64,000 nucleotides of DNA from the NCBI RefSeq assembly GCF_900176425.1, contig NZ_FWXS01000009.1, positions 86,058 to 150,057 on the forward strand, given 5' to 3'. Shown here piece by piece: positions 33,790-43,752 of the stretch (the first letter of the stretch is position 1; each line of letters begins with the position of its first letter). A program made the translations under genes and the position numbers. This DNA is from Moheibacter sediminis (GTDB taxonomy: Bacteria > Bacteroidota > Bacteroidia > Flavobacteriales > Weeksellaceae). The notes under the pieces are model-generated. The model did no database searches. It was not told the origin of the DNA and saw only the letters and a list, made by a program, of their open reading frames with translations.

Positions 33790-35189
33790 TTTTCCTCTCC
33801 CGTTTCTTCTACCAGATGATTCAGCGTAAGTTCCACTCTTTCAACAGAATTTCTGTACATTTTGATAATTTTGGCTGAATAATCATTCAGTTCCAAAATG
33901 TCTCCGACTTTCAATTCCTGATCCGGGAAATGCTCTGCAAGTAAACCTGCCAAAGTATCGTAATGTTCGCTTTCTTCAAATCGATAAGGAATGTGGCGGT
34001 TGATATCAGACAAATTGAAATGCGCATTGACAGAATAAATTCCTTCTGAAATCTTAATTACAATCGGATCTTCATTGTCGTATTCATCCTGGATTTCACC
34101 TACCAATTCTTCCAAAATATCTTCCATGCTCACGATTCCGGTCAGCTCCCCAATTTCATTGGTTACGACTGCCATTTGAATATGTTTTTTCTGAAATTGT
34201 TTCAATAAATTCTTGATTTTTGCACTTTCAGAAATGAACAAAGGCTTGCGCAAAATATTATTGAAACTCGTTTCTTCCGGATTTTCCAAAGTCAATTTCA
34301 CCAAATCTTTGGTGTAAAGAATTCCTTTTATATTGTCCAAAGATTCTTCAAAAACAGGATAACGCGAATAGCCTTCATTAATCACAAAATCAATCGCTTC
34401 TTTCACAGTCGTATTTACATCTACAGCCGAAACGTTTTTACGTAAAGTCTGAATATTATTTACTCTTCTGTCGTCAAATTCAAAAACATTTTGTATAAGG
34501 TCACGTTCAGTTTCTTCAATCGCGCCACCTTCCTGGCTTTCCATGATGATCATTTTCAATTCTTCTTCCGAATGAATTTCTGAACCATGAATCGCACGGA
34601 TACCAAATATTCTTAAAATGAAATTCGCCAAACCATTCATCAACCAAATTACCGGTTTAAATACAAAATAAAACACTCTCAAAGGCCAAGCAATTGTAAA
34701 TGTGGTTTTTGCCGGAAATTGTATTGCGAGAGACTTCGGAGCCAATTCACCAAATACAATGTGTAAAATAGTAATTACAGCAAATGCACCATAAATTGCA
34801 GTTTTATTAGCAAATGAAGCCCATTCAGGTCCAGTTAATCCAACTGCATCAAAGGCTTTAATCAATAAAGGACCAATTGCACCTTCTCCTACGAAACCTA
34901 ATCCAAGTGAGGCTAATGTAATACCCAGCTGTGTTGCAGCGAGATAAGAATCTAAATTATTAACAATCGTTTTTGCAGTTTTGGCAATTCCAGGGCTTAA
35001 ATCTGTACGTACATCGATCTGTGAAGTACGGATTTTTACAATTGCAAATTCCGCAGCGACAAAAAAACCGTTTAAGAATACCAGAAAAATTGTGAGAATT
35101 AGTTTCCAAACAGAAACATCATGTGAAATGAGTCCGCCACCAGGCACGCCGGCAGCAAAAATAAATGAAAGTATGGGGTCTGCGTCCAT
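33786..35189 (-). CDS. CNNM/CorC-type hemolysin-family membrane protein
   Basis: 467 aa. The N-terminal DUF21 membrane region (about 20-225) has FFVAAEFAIVKIRTSQ and LGITLASLGLGFVGEG. Two CBS domains follow (about 240-370), then a CorC_HlyC C-terminal domain (about 380-460). Such proteins are linked to magnesium/cobalt export or resistance. GldE of gliding bacteria has the same layout, but no gldD is nearby, so I do not use that name. Convergent 4-bp overlap with the exonuclease gene. Confidence 0.92.
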   Translation of the reverse strand: MDADPILSFIFAAGVPGGGLISHDVSVWKLILTIFLVFLNGFFVAAEFAIVKIRTSQIDVRTDLSPGIAKTAKTIVNNLDSYLAATQLGITLASLGLGFVGEGAIGPLLIKAFDAVGLTGPEWASFANKTAIYGAFAVITILHIVFGELAPKSLAIQFPAKTTFTIAWPLRVFYFVFKPVIWLMNGLANFILRIFGIRAIHGSEIHSEEELKMIIMESQEGGAIEETERDLIQNVFEFDDRRVNNIQTLRKNVSAVDVNTTVKEAIDFVINEGYSRYPVFEESLDNIKGILYTKDLVKLTLENPEETSFNNILRKPLFISESAKIKNLLKQFQKKHIQMAVVTNEIGELTGIVSMEDILEELVGEIQDEYDNEDPIVIKISEGIYSVNAHFNLSDINRHIPYRFEESEHYDTLAGLLAEHFPDQELKVGDILELNDYSAKIIKMYRNSVERVELTLNHLVEETGEEN

Positions 35190-35397
35190 TAAATAAAATT
35201 TACAAGGCAGTCTCTGTTTGTTTTTTTAGAAGACTATAAACTTTGTTTATTAATGGTTGGAATTAACTCAACCAAAAACCTTTGCAACAAAAATAGAATA
35301 ATTTCGTTGAATTCCAAATAGTAGATGCAGAATTACTTCAATCTCACATTCTAAATATTTGCTTAAATTTCCACTTTCAAAAAATCAATTTGTTCAA

Positions 35398-37089
35398 ATG
35401 CACCCATCAGCTTTGGAAATCCGAAATTTATCACTTTCATTCGGGGAAAATGAAATTCTAAAAAATGTATCATTTTCTGTCGGCAAAGGGAAAATTTTAG
35501 GCGTGGTAGGCGAATCAGGTTCGGGGAAATCCATTACTTCCTTATCGATTATGGGACTTTTGAACAAAAATGCAAAAGTTTCAGCTGAAAGCCAGATTTT
35601 ATTTCATTCTGAATCGGAAACGATTGATTTATTAAAATTAAATTCCGAAGAAAAAAGAAAATTTCGCGGAAATGAAATCGGAATGATTTTTCAGGAACCG
35701 ATGACTTCTCTAAATCCGAGCATCCGATGTGGTGAGCAGGTCGAAGAATCGATTCGTTTGCATTTAAAATTTAATAAAGAACAAGCTAAAAAACGCGTCA
35801 TCGAACTTTTTCAAAAAGTACTTTTGCCTAATCCGCAACGAATTTATAAGGCTTATCCGCACGAACTTTCGGGTGGACAAAGACAACGTGTGATGATCGC
35901 AATGGCCATCAGTTGCGAACCGAAAATCCTGATTGCGGACGAACCTACAACTGCTTTAGATGTGACGGTTCAACGTACAATTTTGGAATTAATTCAAAAA
36001 TTACAGCAGGAAAGCGGGATGAGCTGCATTTTCATTTCGCATGATTTGGGTGTAATTTCTGAAGTTTGTGACGAGGTTGTCGTGATGTACAAAGGGGAAG
36101 TCGTGGAAAGTGGAAACGTGCAGGAAATTTTTCAAAATCCAAAAGAAAATTATACCAAAGGTTTGATTGCATGCCGTCCTCGATTGGATGTTCGTTACAA
36201 AAAATTACCGACCATTCCCGATTATCTTAAAAACCCGGAATATCAACCGGAAATTTATTCCAATCAAGAAAGGAGTGAAGACCAAGAGGAAATTTATGCG
36301 AAACCGCCGATTTTAGAAGTTAAAAATTTATCTAAATATTTTTATACAAAACCTTTTCTTTTGGGGAATCCCGAAATTTCTGTGAAAGCGGTTGATGAAA
36401 TCAGTTTTAAGGTTTACCCAGGGGAAACAATGGGTTTGGTAGGCGAGTCCGGAAGCGGAAAAACTACTTTGAGTCGTGCCGTTTTGTTATTGGAAAAACC
36501 AACCTCCGGCGAGATTTTTTACAATGGAAAAGACATCGCAAAATTACCCAAAGAGGCAATCCGAAAACTCAGAAAAGACATCCAAATTATATTTCAAGAT
36601 CCATATTCCAGTTTGAATCCGAGGTTAAATGTCGGTGAAATTTTGACCGCGCCGATGAAAGTTCATTCCATTGGAAAAAATCAGAAAGAACGATTGGAAA
36701 AAGCAGGGAATTTATTGGAAAGAGTGGGTTTGAATGCATCAGATTTGAAAAAGTATCCGCACGAATTTTCCGGTGGACAACGCCAGCGAATCGGTATTGC
36801 AAGAGCTTTAGCTTTGAATCCTAAATTCATTATTTGTGACGAAAGCGTTTCGGCACTGGATGTTTCTGTGCAAGCGCAGGTTTTGAATTTGTTGAATGAA
36901 TTAAAAGAAGAATTCGGATTTACTTATATCTTTATTTCGCACGATTTGGCGGTCGTCAAATTCATGAGTAATCAGCTTTTGGTTATGCAGCACGGTGAAT
37001 TAAAAGAATTGGGTGATGCAGATGAAATTTATGCCAATCCAAGTACCAATTATACCAAAGAATTAATCGAAGCAATTCCGAAACTTTAA
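35398..37089 (+). CDS. Two-domain oligopeptide-type ABC transporter ATPase
   Basis: 563 aa from the ATG at 35398; a TTG 13 codons upstream would only add unrelated residues. It has two complete ABC modules. The first has GESGSGKSI, LSGGQRQR and ILIADEPTTALD; the second has GESGSGKTT, FSGGQRQR and FIICDESVSALD. The fused form is like YejF/GsiA, used for peptide or glutathione import. Permeases and binding protein are not adjacent. Oppositely oriented to the CNNM gene upstream. Confidence 0.93.
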   Translation: MHPSALEIRNLSLSFGENEILKNVSFSVGKGKILGVVGESGSGKSITSLSIMGLLNKNAKVSAESQILFHSESETIDLLKLNSEEKRKFRGNEIGMIFQEPMTSLNPSIRCGEQVEESIRLHLKFNKEQAKKRVIELFQKVLLPNPQRIYKAYPHELSGGQRQRVMIAMAISCEPKILIADEPTTALDVTVQRTILELIQKLQQESGMSCIFISHDLGVISEVCDEVVVMYKGEVVESGNVQEIFQNPKENYTKGLIACRPRLDVRYKKLPTIPDYLKNPEYQPEIYSNQERSEDQEEIYAKPPILEVKNLSKYFYTKPFLLGNPEISVKAVDEISFKVYPGETMGLVGESGSGKTTLSRAVLLLEKPTSGEIFYNGKDIAKLPKEAIRKLRKDIQIIFQDPYSSLNPRLNVGEILTAPMKVHSIGKNQKERLEKAGNLLERVGLNASDLKKYPHEFSGGQRQRIGIARALALNPKFIICDESVSALDVSVQAQVLNLLNELKEEFGFTYIFISHDLAVVKFMSNQLLVMQHGELKELGDADEIYANPSTNYTKELIEAIPKL

Positions 37090-37117
37090 TTTACTTCAAT
37101 ACTTTTTGAAAAAATAT

Positions 37118-37125
37118 TATATTTG
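37118..37125 (+). promoter_or_regulatory. -7 promoter element of the fluoride riboswitch-crcB transcript
   Basis: TATATTTG fits TAnnTTTG. The expected start falls just before the riboswitch core at 37136. Confidence 0.55.
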
Positions 37126-37133
37126 GAAAATAA

Positions 37134-37216
37134 AAGGAAATGGTGTTCTTCCTTACCCAAACCGCGTAAATCGCTGATGACGCCTGATTTTTAAGATTAA
37201 TTTTAATCAGGCAGAT
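37134..37216 (+). promoter_or_regulatory. Fluoride riboswitch (crcB motif)
   Basis: The aptamer core reads GGAAATGGTGTTCTTCC (37136-37152), then AACCGC (37160-37165), then CTGATGACGCCT (37174-37185). These are the conserved blocks of the crcB RNA motif, with GATGACGCCT closing the pseudoknotted junction. An expression platform follows: GCCTGATT (37182-37189) can pair with AATCAGGC (37205-37212), competing with the aptamer and lying 4 bp before the crcB ATG. No T run follows, so control is probably at translation. Fluoride binding should free the start region. Confidence 0.92.
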
Positions 37217-37594
37217 ATGTTAAAATCTTTAATATTTATAGGAATTGGCGGGGCAGCAGGGAGCATCTTGCGTTTCCTCGTTTCTCATTTTACTAAAAAA
37301 TTCTGGAACGGAGAATTTCCGTTGGCAACCTTTTTAGTTAACCTTTCCGGTTGTTTATTGATTGGATTGTTCATAGGTGTGATGCTGAAATGGCAAAACC
37401 TCGGAACAGATTTTCGAATGCTTTTAATCGTTGGGTTTTGTGGCGGATATACTACTTTTTCTGCATTTGCTTTGGAGAATTTTGATTTGCTCAATTCCGG
37501 AAAAATATCGGTTACTTTGATTTATGCTTTGGCAAGCGTTATTTTAGGAATTGTATGTGTATGGGCGGGAATGGCTTTATCTAAGTTGATTTAG
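37217..37594 (+). CDS. crcB: Fluoride channel CrcB (Fluc)
   Basis: 125 aa, four helices. Hallmarks are GGAAGSILRFLVS, FPLATFLVNLSGCLLIGLFIG (Asn of the pore), GFCGGYTTFSAFALENFDLL (the TTFSxF track), and a last hydrophobic helix. It exports fluoride as a dual-topology dimer. The fluoride riboswitch directly upstream confirms the role. Confidence 0.97.
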   Translation: MLKSLIFIGIGGAAGSILRFLVSHFTKKFWNGEFPLATFLVNLSGCLLIGLFIGVMLKWQNLGTDFRMLLIVGFCGGYTTFSAFALENFDLLNSGKISVTLIYALASVILGIVCVWAGMALSKLI

Positions 37595-37651
37595 AAATAA
37601 ATTTAAATTTTTCTTATCTCATATTTTGTGTCTAATGTCTAATTTTACAGC

Positions 37652-38224
37652 ATGAAAATCGGACTTTATTTTGGATCATTCAATCCCATTCACATCGGAC
37701 ATTTAGTTATTGCCAATCATTTGCAGCAAAATTCAGATTTAGATGAAGTTTGGTTTGTCGTTTCGCCTCACAATCCATTCAAGGAAAAATCTACGCTGGC
37801 CAACGATTATGACCGGCTGCATTTGGTGAATTTGGCGATTGAAGATTATCCATATTTGCGTGCATCAAATATTGAATTTAATCTGCCCCAACCTTCTTAT
37901 ACGATTGATACTTTGGCTGTTTTGAAAGAAAAATATCCTGACGATGAATTTTCACTCATCATGGGAATGGACAATTTGAAAGGATTTCAAAAGTGGAAAA
38001 ACCATGAGAAAATTCTGGATAACTATTCAATTTATATTTATCCGCGCGTTGGTGCAGAGCCTTACGAATGGTTAAATCATCCGAAATTTAATTTTGTAGA
38101 AGCACCGATTATGGAAATTTCATCCACATTCATCCGAAATTCATTCAAAGAAAAGAAAAACATCCGTCCGCTTTTGCCTATGAAAGTTTGGGAATATCTG
38201 GATGGCAGTTCGATGTATAAGTGA
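37652..38224 (+). CDS. nadD: Nicotinate-nucleotide adenylyltransferase
   Basis: 190 aa. The start GLYFGSFNPIHIGHLVIAN has the (H/T)xGH nucleotide site. FVVSPHNPFKEKSTL and EISSTFIRNSFKEKKNIRPLLP, with the SSTxIR motif, are typical. It adenylates nicotinate mononucleotide to deamido-NAD. It ends next to the convergent DUF3820 stop with no gap. Confidence 0.96.
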   Translation: MKIGLYFGSFNPIHIGHLVIANHLQQNSDLDEVWFVVSPHNPFKEKSTLANDYDRLHLVNLAIEDYPYLRASNIEFNLPQPSYTIDTLAVLKEKYPDDEFSLIMGMDNLKGFQKWKNHEKILDNYSIYIYPRVGAEPYEWLNHPKFNFVEAPIMEISSTFIRNSFKEKKNIRPLLPMKVWEYLDGSSMYK

Positions 38225-38452
38225 TTATCTTAATTTTTTCAATCCTTCCAAAATTTCACCCAAACCATTGGTCTTGATTTCATAAAGTGTTGCCAATTGC
38301 ATTCCTAATTTCCCTTCGGGAAAACCTTTTGCAGCAAACCACTCGAGGTAATAAGCCGGCAAATCACACAATATTCTCCCTTTGTATTTTCCAAAAGGCA
38401 TCTGCGCGATGACCAATTCTTTTAAAATTTCAGGATTAGGTTGCTGCATCAT
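38225..38452 (-). CDS. DUF3820 family protein
   Basis: 75 aa. MPFGKYKGRILCDLPAYYLEWF is the DUF3820 signature (MPFGKYKG-x-L-x-x-LP-x-x-YL-x-WF). Function is not established; the same motif is found near exonuclease-like proteins. The start codon overlaps the rhodanese stop by one base (TAATG), so the two are coupled. Confidence 0.88.
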   Translation of the reverse strand: MMQQPNPEILKELVIAQMPFGKYKGRILCDLPAYYLEWFAAKGFPEGKLGMQLATLYEIKTNGLGEILEGLKKLR

Positions 38453-38811
38453 TATTTTTTATAAGACGAATAACCATCTTTCAAATTCACGATATTTTTA
38501 AATCCATTGCGCAAAAGCCGCGAAGAAGCCTTCGAGCTACGCGTTCCTGCTTGACAGTAAACATAATACGTTTTTTCCTTGTCCAGTTTCTTTATTTCCG
38601 CATCGAAACCCTCACTGTTCACATCCACATTGATGGCATTCGGAATATAACCCTGCGCAAACTCTTCAGGAGTACGCACATCCAGTAAAACATTCTGCTC
38701 ATCTGTGAAATCTACCTTGGAAAGATCTGTCACAGAAACAATTTCGTCCTTGTTTGGATTCTGATTACAGCTCAAAACCCCCACAAACAATAAAACCAAT
38801 AAATACTTCAT
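38452..38811 (-). CDS. Rhodanese-domain lipoprotein
   Basis: 119 aa. The lipoprotein signal ends at GVLSCNQNPN. The rhodanese domain has VLLDVRTPEEFAQGYIPNAINVDV and the active loop YCQAGTRSSKAS with the catalytic Cys. It would handle sulfane sulfur or redox in the envelope. Sulfurtransferase activity is not proven. Sits between pth and DUF3820 in one leftward group. Confidence 0.92.
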   Translation of the reverse strand: MKYLLVLLFVGVLSCNQNPNKDEIVSVTDLSKVDFTDEQNVLLDVRTPEEFAQGYIPNAINVDVNSEGFDAEIKKLDKEKTYYVYCQAGTRSSKASSRLLRNGFKNIVNLKDGYSSYKK

Positions 38812-38812
38812 A

Positions 38813-39379
38813 TCATTTTCCGTTAAAGTTGTTCATCGTATTATTCAATCCACCGAAGATAAAAGACAAAACCGCATCTCCGACAAAATTCAATCTTTCC
38901 GGCAATTTCAAAACTTCGTCTTCACTCCAATTTCCCAAAACGTAATCGATTTGATTCCCTGTATCAAATTCATTTCCAACACCAAATCTCAGTCTTGGAT
39001 AAGCTTGGGAATTCAACTTCGCCTGTATGTCTTTTAAACCATTGTGTCCGCCATCGCTTCCTTTGCCGCGAATCCTGATCGTCCCGAAAGGCAGATTCAA
39101 ATCATCTGTAATTACAAAAATATTTTCCGCAGAAATTCCTTCCTTCTGCATCCAAAACCTCACCGCATCACCACTCAGGTTCATATACGTGTTCGGCTTC
39201 AAAACCGTTACAGGGCGTGCTTTGTATTTAAACTGCGAAACTTCTCCGAAATTTGAAGCACTAAACTTCGCATCCATTCGCTTTACCAGTTCATCCACCA
39301 CTAAAAATCCAATGTTATGACGTGTATAACGATATTTTTCGCCGATATTTCCCAATCCAACAATCAAAAACTTTTGCAT
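38813..39379 (-). CDS. pth: Peptidyl-tRNA hydrolase
   Basis: 188 aa. FLIVGLGNIGEKYRYTRHNIGFLVVDEL has the catalytic His in the N-terminal motif. KPNTYMNLSGDAV and ITDDLNLPFGTIRIRGKGSDGGHNGLKDI follow. It frees tRNAs from peptides dropped by stalled ribosomes. One base separates it from the rhodanese gene downstream. No own promoter recognised in the 161-bp gap to alaS. Confidence 0.97.
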   Translation of the reverse strand: MQKFLIVGLGNIGEKYRYTRHNIGFLVVDELVKRMDAKFSASNFGEVSQFKYKARPVTVLKPNTYMNLSGDAVRFWMQKEGISAENIFVITDDLNLPFGTIRIRGKGSDGGHNGLKDIQAKLNSQAYPRLRFGVGNEFDTGNQIDYVLGNWSEDEVLKLPERLNFVGDAVLSFIFGGLNNTMNNFNGK

Positions 39380-39540
39380 CTCACAAAACTATCCAATTCC
39401 CACAAAACCACCAACCCAAATTCACCTTTCAATAATAGAGATTTTTAATGACTTATTCAGAGCAAATGAGGATACAAATTCCAGTAAGAATTTATTTATT
39501 ACTTAGTTAAAACGAATGATAATTAATAATAGAAAAAGAA

Positions 39541-42147
39541 TCAAATTATTAATTTCGCTTTCTCTAACGCTCTATCCAAACCACTTACATCTTTTCCGCC
39601 CGCAACTGCAAAGAAAGGTTGTCCGCCACCACCACCTTGGATTTCCTTTGCTAAATCACGAACGATTTGTCCGGCATTGAGTCCTTTTTCTTCCACCAAA
39701 TTATCAGAAATTGCAACTGTAATCGATGGCATTCCGTTAGAATTCGAAGCCACAATTAACAATACATTTTCCAATTCTTTTCTGAGTGGAAATGCGATTT
39801 GTTTCACAGCATTGGCATCTAAATTTGTTTTAACCGCCAAGAAATTAATTCCATTGATATTTTGGAATGTATTTCTCCAAGTTTCCTTTTCCAGATTTGC
39901 CTGCTGTGCCGTAAATTTCTCGATTTGAGATTTTAATTCTTTATTCTCATCCAATAATTTTTGAATCGCATCCAACGGTTCCGCCGGATTTTTCAATTCA
40001 TGGATGATTTGATTGTATTTCGTATAAATTTCTTTCAATTCTTCAATTGCCGCTAATCCGGAAGTCGCTTCAATCCTTCGAATTCCCGCTGCACTAGAAC
40101 TTTCACTTTGTAATTTGAACATGATGACATCAGCTGTATTCGGAACATGCGTTCCACCGCATAATTCGATTGAAGTTCCATATTTGATTATGCGCACAAC
40201 ATCACCATATTTTTCACCAAAAAGTGCTGTCGCTCCTTCTTCGATTGCTTGTTTGAAAGGCACGGAACGTCTTTCATCCAATGGTATTCTAGCAATAATT
40301 TTCTGGTTTACTTTTTTGACCACTTCATGTAATTCATCTTCCGTCAATTTATTGAAATGAGAAAAATCAAAACGCAAATAATCCGGTCCTACGTATGAAC
40401 CTTTTTGTTCTACGTGCGTTCCCAAAACCTCGCGCAAAGCTTCGTGCAACAAATGCGTTGCCGTATGATTTCTTGCGATATGATTTCTTCTTTCCTTATC
40501 TACAAAGGCTTTAAACGGCGCATTGATATTTTGTGGCAATTGTTCTGCAAAGTGAACAATCAAATTATTTTCTTTTTTTGTATTGATGATTTCAATTCTT
40601 TCGAATTCATTTTCGATAAAACCTGTATCGCCAACTTGTCCTCCACTTTCTGCATAAAAAGGCGTTGCTTGGAAAACCAATTGGTAAAAAGTTCCGGTTT
40701 TATTTTCGACTTTTCGGTAACGTGTGATTTTTACATCGGTTTCCAAATAATCGTATCCGATGAATTCTTCCGTTGCATCATCAAACAAAACCGTCCAGTC
40801 AGAAGCCGAAAATGAAGTTGCCGACTTGGAACGTTGTTTTTGTTTTTCCATTTCAGATTCAAATCCGGATTCGTCGATGGAAAGATTTTTTTCTTCCGCA
40901 ATAATTCTCGACAAATCTGCCGGAAATCCAAATGTATCGTATAATTCAAAAACAACATCGCCAGGAATTTGTTTCAATTCTGAATTGTTTTGGATGAAAT
41001 TATCTAAACGAACCAATCCCTGTTCAATCGTTCTGAGGAAACTTGCTTCTTCTTCTTTGATTACTTCTGTAACCAAATTTGATTGCTTTTCCAATTCAGG
41101 GAAAAATTCCCCCATTTGATTTTGAAGAATTGGGATTAATTTAAAAATGAAAGGTTCATTCAAATCCAAGAAACGATAACCGTAACTGATTGCTCTTCTC
41201 AAAATTCGGCGAATTACATAACCCGCACCCGAATTTGACGGCAATTGTCCATCTGCAATCGCAAAGGAAACTGCACGCAAATGGTCCACCACAACGCGAA
41301 ATGCTACATCGGTCGTAAAATCGCTTCCGTATTTTTTGCTTGAAATTTTTTCTAATTCTTGAATCAATGGCTGGAAAACATCGGTATCATAATTGGAAGT
41401 TTTTCCTTGTAGAACCATTGCTAAACGCTCAAATCCCATTCCGGTATCGATGCTTTTCGCAGGCAGAATTTCCAATGAACCGTCTGCTTTTCGAAGGAAC
41501 TGCATGAAAACCAGGTTCCAAACTTCAATCACTTGCGGATGATCTTGGTTTACCAAATCTCTTCCCGGAACCAAATTCTTTTCTTCGATGGAACGAATGT
41601 CAACGTGAATTTCTGAACAAGGACCGCAAGGACCCGTTTCACCCATTTCCCAGAAATTATCTTTTTTATTTCCGAATAAAATTCGTTCGTCTGCGACGTA
41701 TTTTTTCCAAAGATTTAAAGCTTCATCATCCTGAGCCGTTCCGTCTTTTTTGTCTCCTTCAAAGACTGTTACATAGAGATTTTCCTTAGGAATTTTATAA
41801 ACTTCCGTCAACAATTCCCATGCCCATTCGATGGCTTCCTTTTTGAAATAATCGCCAAAAGACCAGTTTCCAAGCATTTCAAACATGGTGTGGTGGTATG
41901 TGTCTTTTCCCACATCATCCAAATCGTTGTGTTTTCCTGAAACACGCAAACATTTTTGAGTATCTGCAATTCTTAAAGATGAAGGTTTTTTGTAGCCCAA
42001 AAAGAAATCTTTGAACTGCGCCATTCCTGAATTATTAAACATCAATGTTGGATCATCTTTTAATACAATCGGTGCAGAAGCAACAATTTCGTGTTGTTTG
42101 GACTCGAAAAAATCTAAAAACTGTTTACGTATCTGTTTGGAAGTCAT
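39541..42147 (-). CDS. alaS: Alanyl-tRNA synthetase
   Basis: 868 aa, full length. Class II catalytic core (about 1-250) has [15 protein letters not shown] and [22 protein letters not shown]. The editing domain has [26 protein letters not shown] and the metal-site CGGTHVPNT. The C-Ala end is [14 protein letters not shown], with [15 protein letters not shown] tail. It charges tRNA-Ala and clears mischarged Ser/Gly. Divergent from the M23 gene. Single gene. Confidence 0.98.
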   Translation of the reverse strand: MTSKQIRKQFLDFFESKQHEIVASAPIVLKDDPTLMFNNSGMAQFKDFFLGYKKPSSLRIADTQKCLRVSGKHNDLDDVGKDTYHHTMFEMLGNWSFGDYFKKEAIEWAWELLTEVYKIPKENLYVTVFEGDKKDGTAQDDEALNLWKKYVADERILFGNKKDNFWEMGETGPCGPCSEIHVDIRSIEEKNLVPGRDLVNQDHPQVIEVWNLVFMQFLRKADGSLEILPAKSIDTGMGFERLAMVLQGKTSNYDTDVFQPLIQELEKISSKKYGSDFTTDVAFRVVVDHLRAVSFAIADGQLPSNSGAGYVIRRILRRAISYGYRFLDLNEPFIFKLIPILQNQMGEFFPELEKQSNLVTEVIKEEEASFLRTIEQGLVRLDNFIQNNSELKQIPGDVVFELYDTFGFPADLSRIIAEEKNLSIDESGFESEMEKQKQRSKSATSFSASDWTVLFDDATEEFIGYDYLETDVKITRYRKVENKTGTFYQLVFQATPFYAESGGQVGDTGFIENEFERIEIINTKKENNLIVHFAEQLPQNINAPFKAFVDKERRNHIARNHTATHLLHEALREVLGTHVEQKGSYVGPDYLRFDFSHFNKLTEDELHEVVKKVNQKIIARIPLDERRSVPFKQAIEEGATALFGEKYGDVVRIIKYGTSIELCGGTHVPNTADVIMFKLQSESSSAAGIRRIEATSGLAAIEELKEIYTKYNQIIHELKNPAEPLDAIQKLLDENKELKSQIEKFTAQQANLEKETWRNTFQNINGINFLAVKTNLDANAVKQIAFPLRKELENVLLIVASNSNGMPSITVAISDNLVEEKGLNAGQIVRDLAKEIQGGGGGQPFFAVAGGKDVSGLDRALEKAKLII

Positions 42148-42442
42148 TTTCTAAAAATTGAATTGCAAAATTCGTGAATTCAGTTGAGTTTTTAAAAAAA
42201 GATTTTAGAGGATTAACTTTAAATTATCTGATTAAAATTAAATAGGATAAATAAGTGATTTCTAAGGGTTTTATTTTATTAACATTAAAGAAATAAAATC
42301 TTGATTCGAATGGCATGAAATTTGTGCATTTAATTGGTTCTCATTCCGTTAAGTTTAATTTATTATTTCATTAACAACAACGGCCTATATTTTTCCGTTA
42401 TTTTGTCAGCGTTGCAATTAATACAAAAGGCGAAATAAGAAA
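42148..42442. other. 295-bp divergent intergenic region between alaS and the M23 gene
   Basis: AT-rich without coding capacity. A sigma-54-like sequence TGGCATGAAATTTGTG lies at 42311-42326 (GG-N10-GT, not the ideal GG-N10-GC). No exact TAnnTTTG is seen near the M23 start. Confidence 0.5.
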
Positions 42443-43411
42443 ATGGAAAATAAAAAATATAGTTACAACCCCACTACCACCTCTCTTAAGCCCCTTAAAC
42501 CTTCTAAAGGAAAGATGTTTAGAAACATCGCAGCATTTCTTATCGTTACCGCTTTTTTCGGAATGATTTCGGGTTTTGTTTTTAGTAAAAAAGTAAATTC
42601 TCCTGAAGAAAATACAATTGCAGTCGAATTGGAAGAAATGAGAATTCAATATGAATTGTTAAATAAAAAGCTGAAACAATCTCAAGAAGTTTTAGGTCAA
42701 ATCGAAGATAGAGACAACAATATATATAGAAGTTATTTTGAGTTGGATCCGATTTCAGAAGATGTAAGAAAAGCCGGATTTGGAGGTGTGAATCGTTATG
42801 CAAAATTTACGGATTGGAAATATGCGGACATCGTTACAGAAGTTTCAAAAAACATAGATGTACTTAATAAACAATTGGTTATCCAATCAAAATCTTTAGA
42901 TGATATTGTAATCAGTGCAAAGGAAAAAGAAAAAATGCTTTCCCATTTGCCGGCAATTCAACCGGTTGCCAATAAAGATTTAACACGTTTAGCTTCAGGA
43001 TTCGGAATGAGAATGCATCCAATTTTAAAAATCGGAAAAATGCATGCTGGAACTGATTTTGCGGCGCATGTAGGAACACCGATTTACGCGACTGGCGACG
43101 GAAAAGTTTCCATGGCAGAAAGACAAGGCGGCTACGGTAATGTTGTGAAAATCAATCATGGTTACGGTTATGAAACATTGTACGCACATATGAGTAAGTT
43201 CAAAGTTCGTTCAGGTCAAAGTGTGAAAAGAGGCGATGTCATTGGATATGTGGGTAACACCGGACTTTCTACAGGACCGCATTTACACTATGAAATCCAT
43301 AAGGACGGAACCGAAATAGACCCGGTTTCATATTTTTATCAAGATATCAGCCCGGATGAATTCAAAATTCTTTTTGATAAATCCCAGCAAATGTCTGTAT
43401 CTTTGGATTGA
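42443..43411 (+). CDS. Membrane-anchored M23 peptidoglycan endopeptidase
   Basis: 322 aa. A cytoplasmic N-terminus and one membrane helix (about 30-50, IAAFLIVTAFFGMISGFVF) are followed by a coiled-coil (about 55-95). The C-terminal LytM domain (about 180-310) has MRMHPILKIGKMHAGTDFAAHVGTP (metal His and Asp) and GPHLHYEIHKDG (HxH). The layout is that of cell-wall hydrolases tied to envelope growth or division. The TGATG overlap links it to the MerR gene. Confidence 0.94.
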   Translation: MENKKYSYNPTTTSLKPLKPSKGKMFRNIAAFLIVTAFFGMISGFVFSKKVNSPEENTIAVELEEMRIQYELLNKKLKQSQEVLGQIEDRDNNIYRSYFELDPISEDVRKAGFGGVNRYAKFTDWKYADIVTEVSKNIDVLNKQLVIQSKSLDDIVISAKEKEKMLSHLPAIQPVANKDLTRLASGFGMRMHPILKIGKMHAGTDFAAHVGTPIYATGDGKVSMAERQGGYGNVVKINHGYGYETLYAHMSKFKVRSGQSVKRGDVIGYVGNTGLSTGPHLHYEIHKDGTEIDPVSYFYQDISPDEFKILFDKSQQMSVSLD

Positions 43412-43752
43412 TGCAAATTGAATTACCAGAAAAATTATATTACAGCATTGGCGAAGTAGCTAAAGCCTTCAATGTCAACACTTCATTGATTCGTTTTTGG
43501 GAAAAGGAATTCGAAGTAATTTCTCCTAAAAAGAACAAAAAAGGCAATCGTTATTTCACGCCTCAGGACATCAAAAACCTGAAATTGATTTATCATTTGG
43601 TGAAAGAACGCGGTTATACTCTGGAGGGCGCAAAATCTGCATTGACCGAAAAAGAAGACATCAAAGAAGAAGTAGAACTTTTGGCAAGAATGGAATTCAT
43701 CCGTGCAGAGTTGGTTAAACTCAAAGAAAGTTTTGATGTAGCGGAAGATTAA
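43411..43752 (+). CDS. MerR-family transcriptional regulator
   Basis: 113 aa from the ATG at 43411, which overlaps the M23 stop; an in-frame TTG one codon before is less likely. The helix-turn-helix is YYSIGEVAKAFNVNTSLIRFWEKEF, the wing IKNLKLIYHLVKERGYTLEGAK. Only a short C-terminal helix follows, with no metal-binding cysteines. This small MerR form follows an M23 gene in many Flavobacteriia. Target genes unknown. It ends 4 bp inside the convergent SDR gene. Confidence 0.9.
   Translation: MQIELPEKLYYSIGEVAKAFNVNTSLIRFWEKEFEVISPKKNKKGNRYFTPQDIKNLKLIYHLVKERGYTLEGAKSALTEKEDIKEEVELLARMEFIRAELVKLKESFDVAED

Noticed and set aside
33786..35189. GldE (gliding motility) as the identity of the CNNM/CorC protein
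   Set aside because: Same domain layout but no gldD or other gliding genes adjacent; the general family name is safer.
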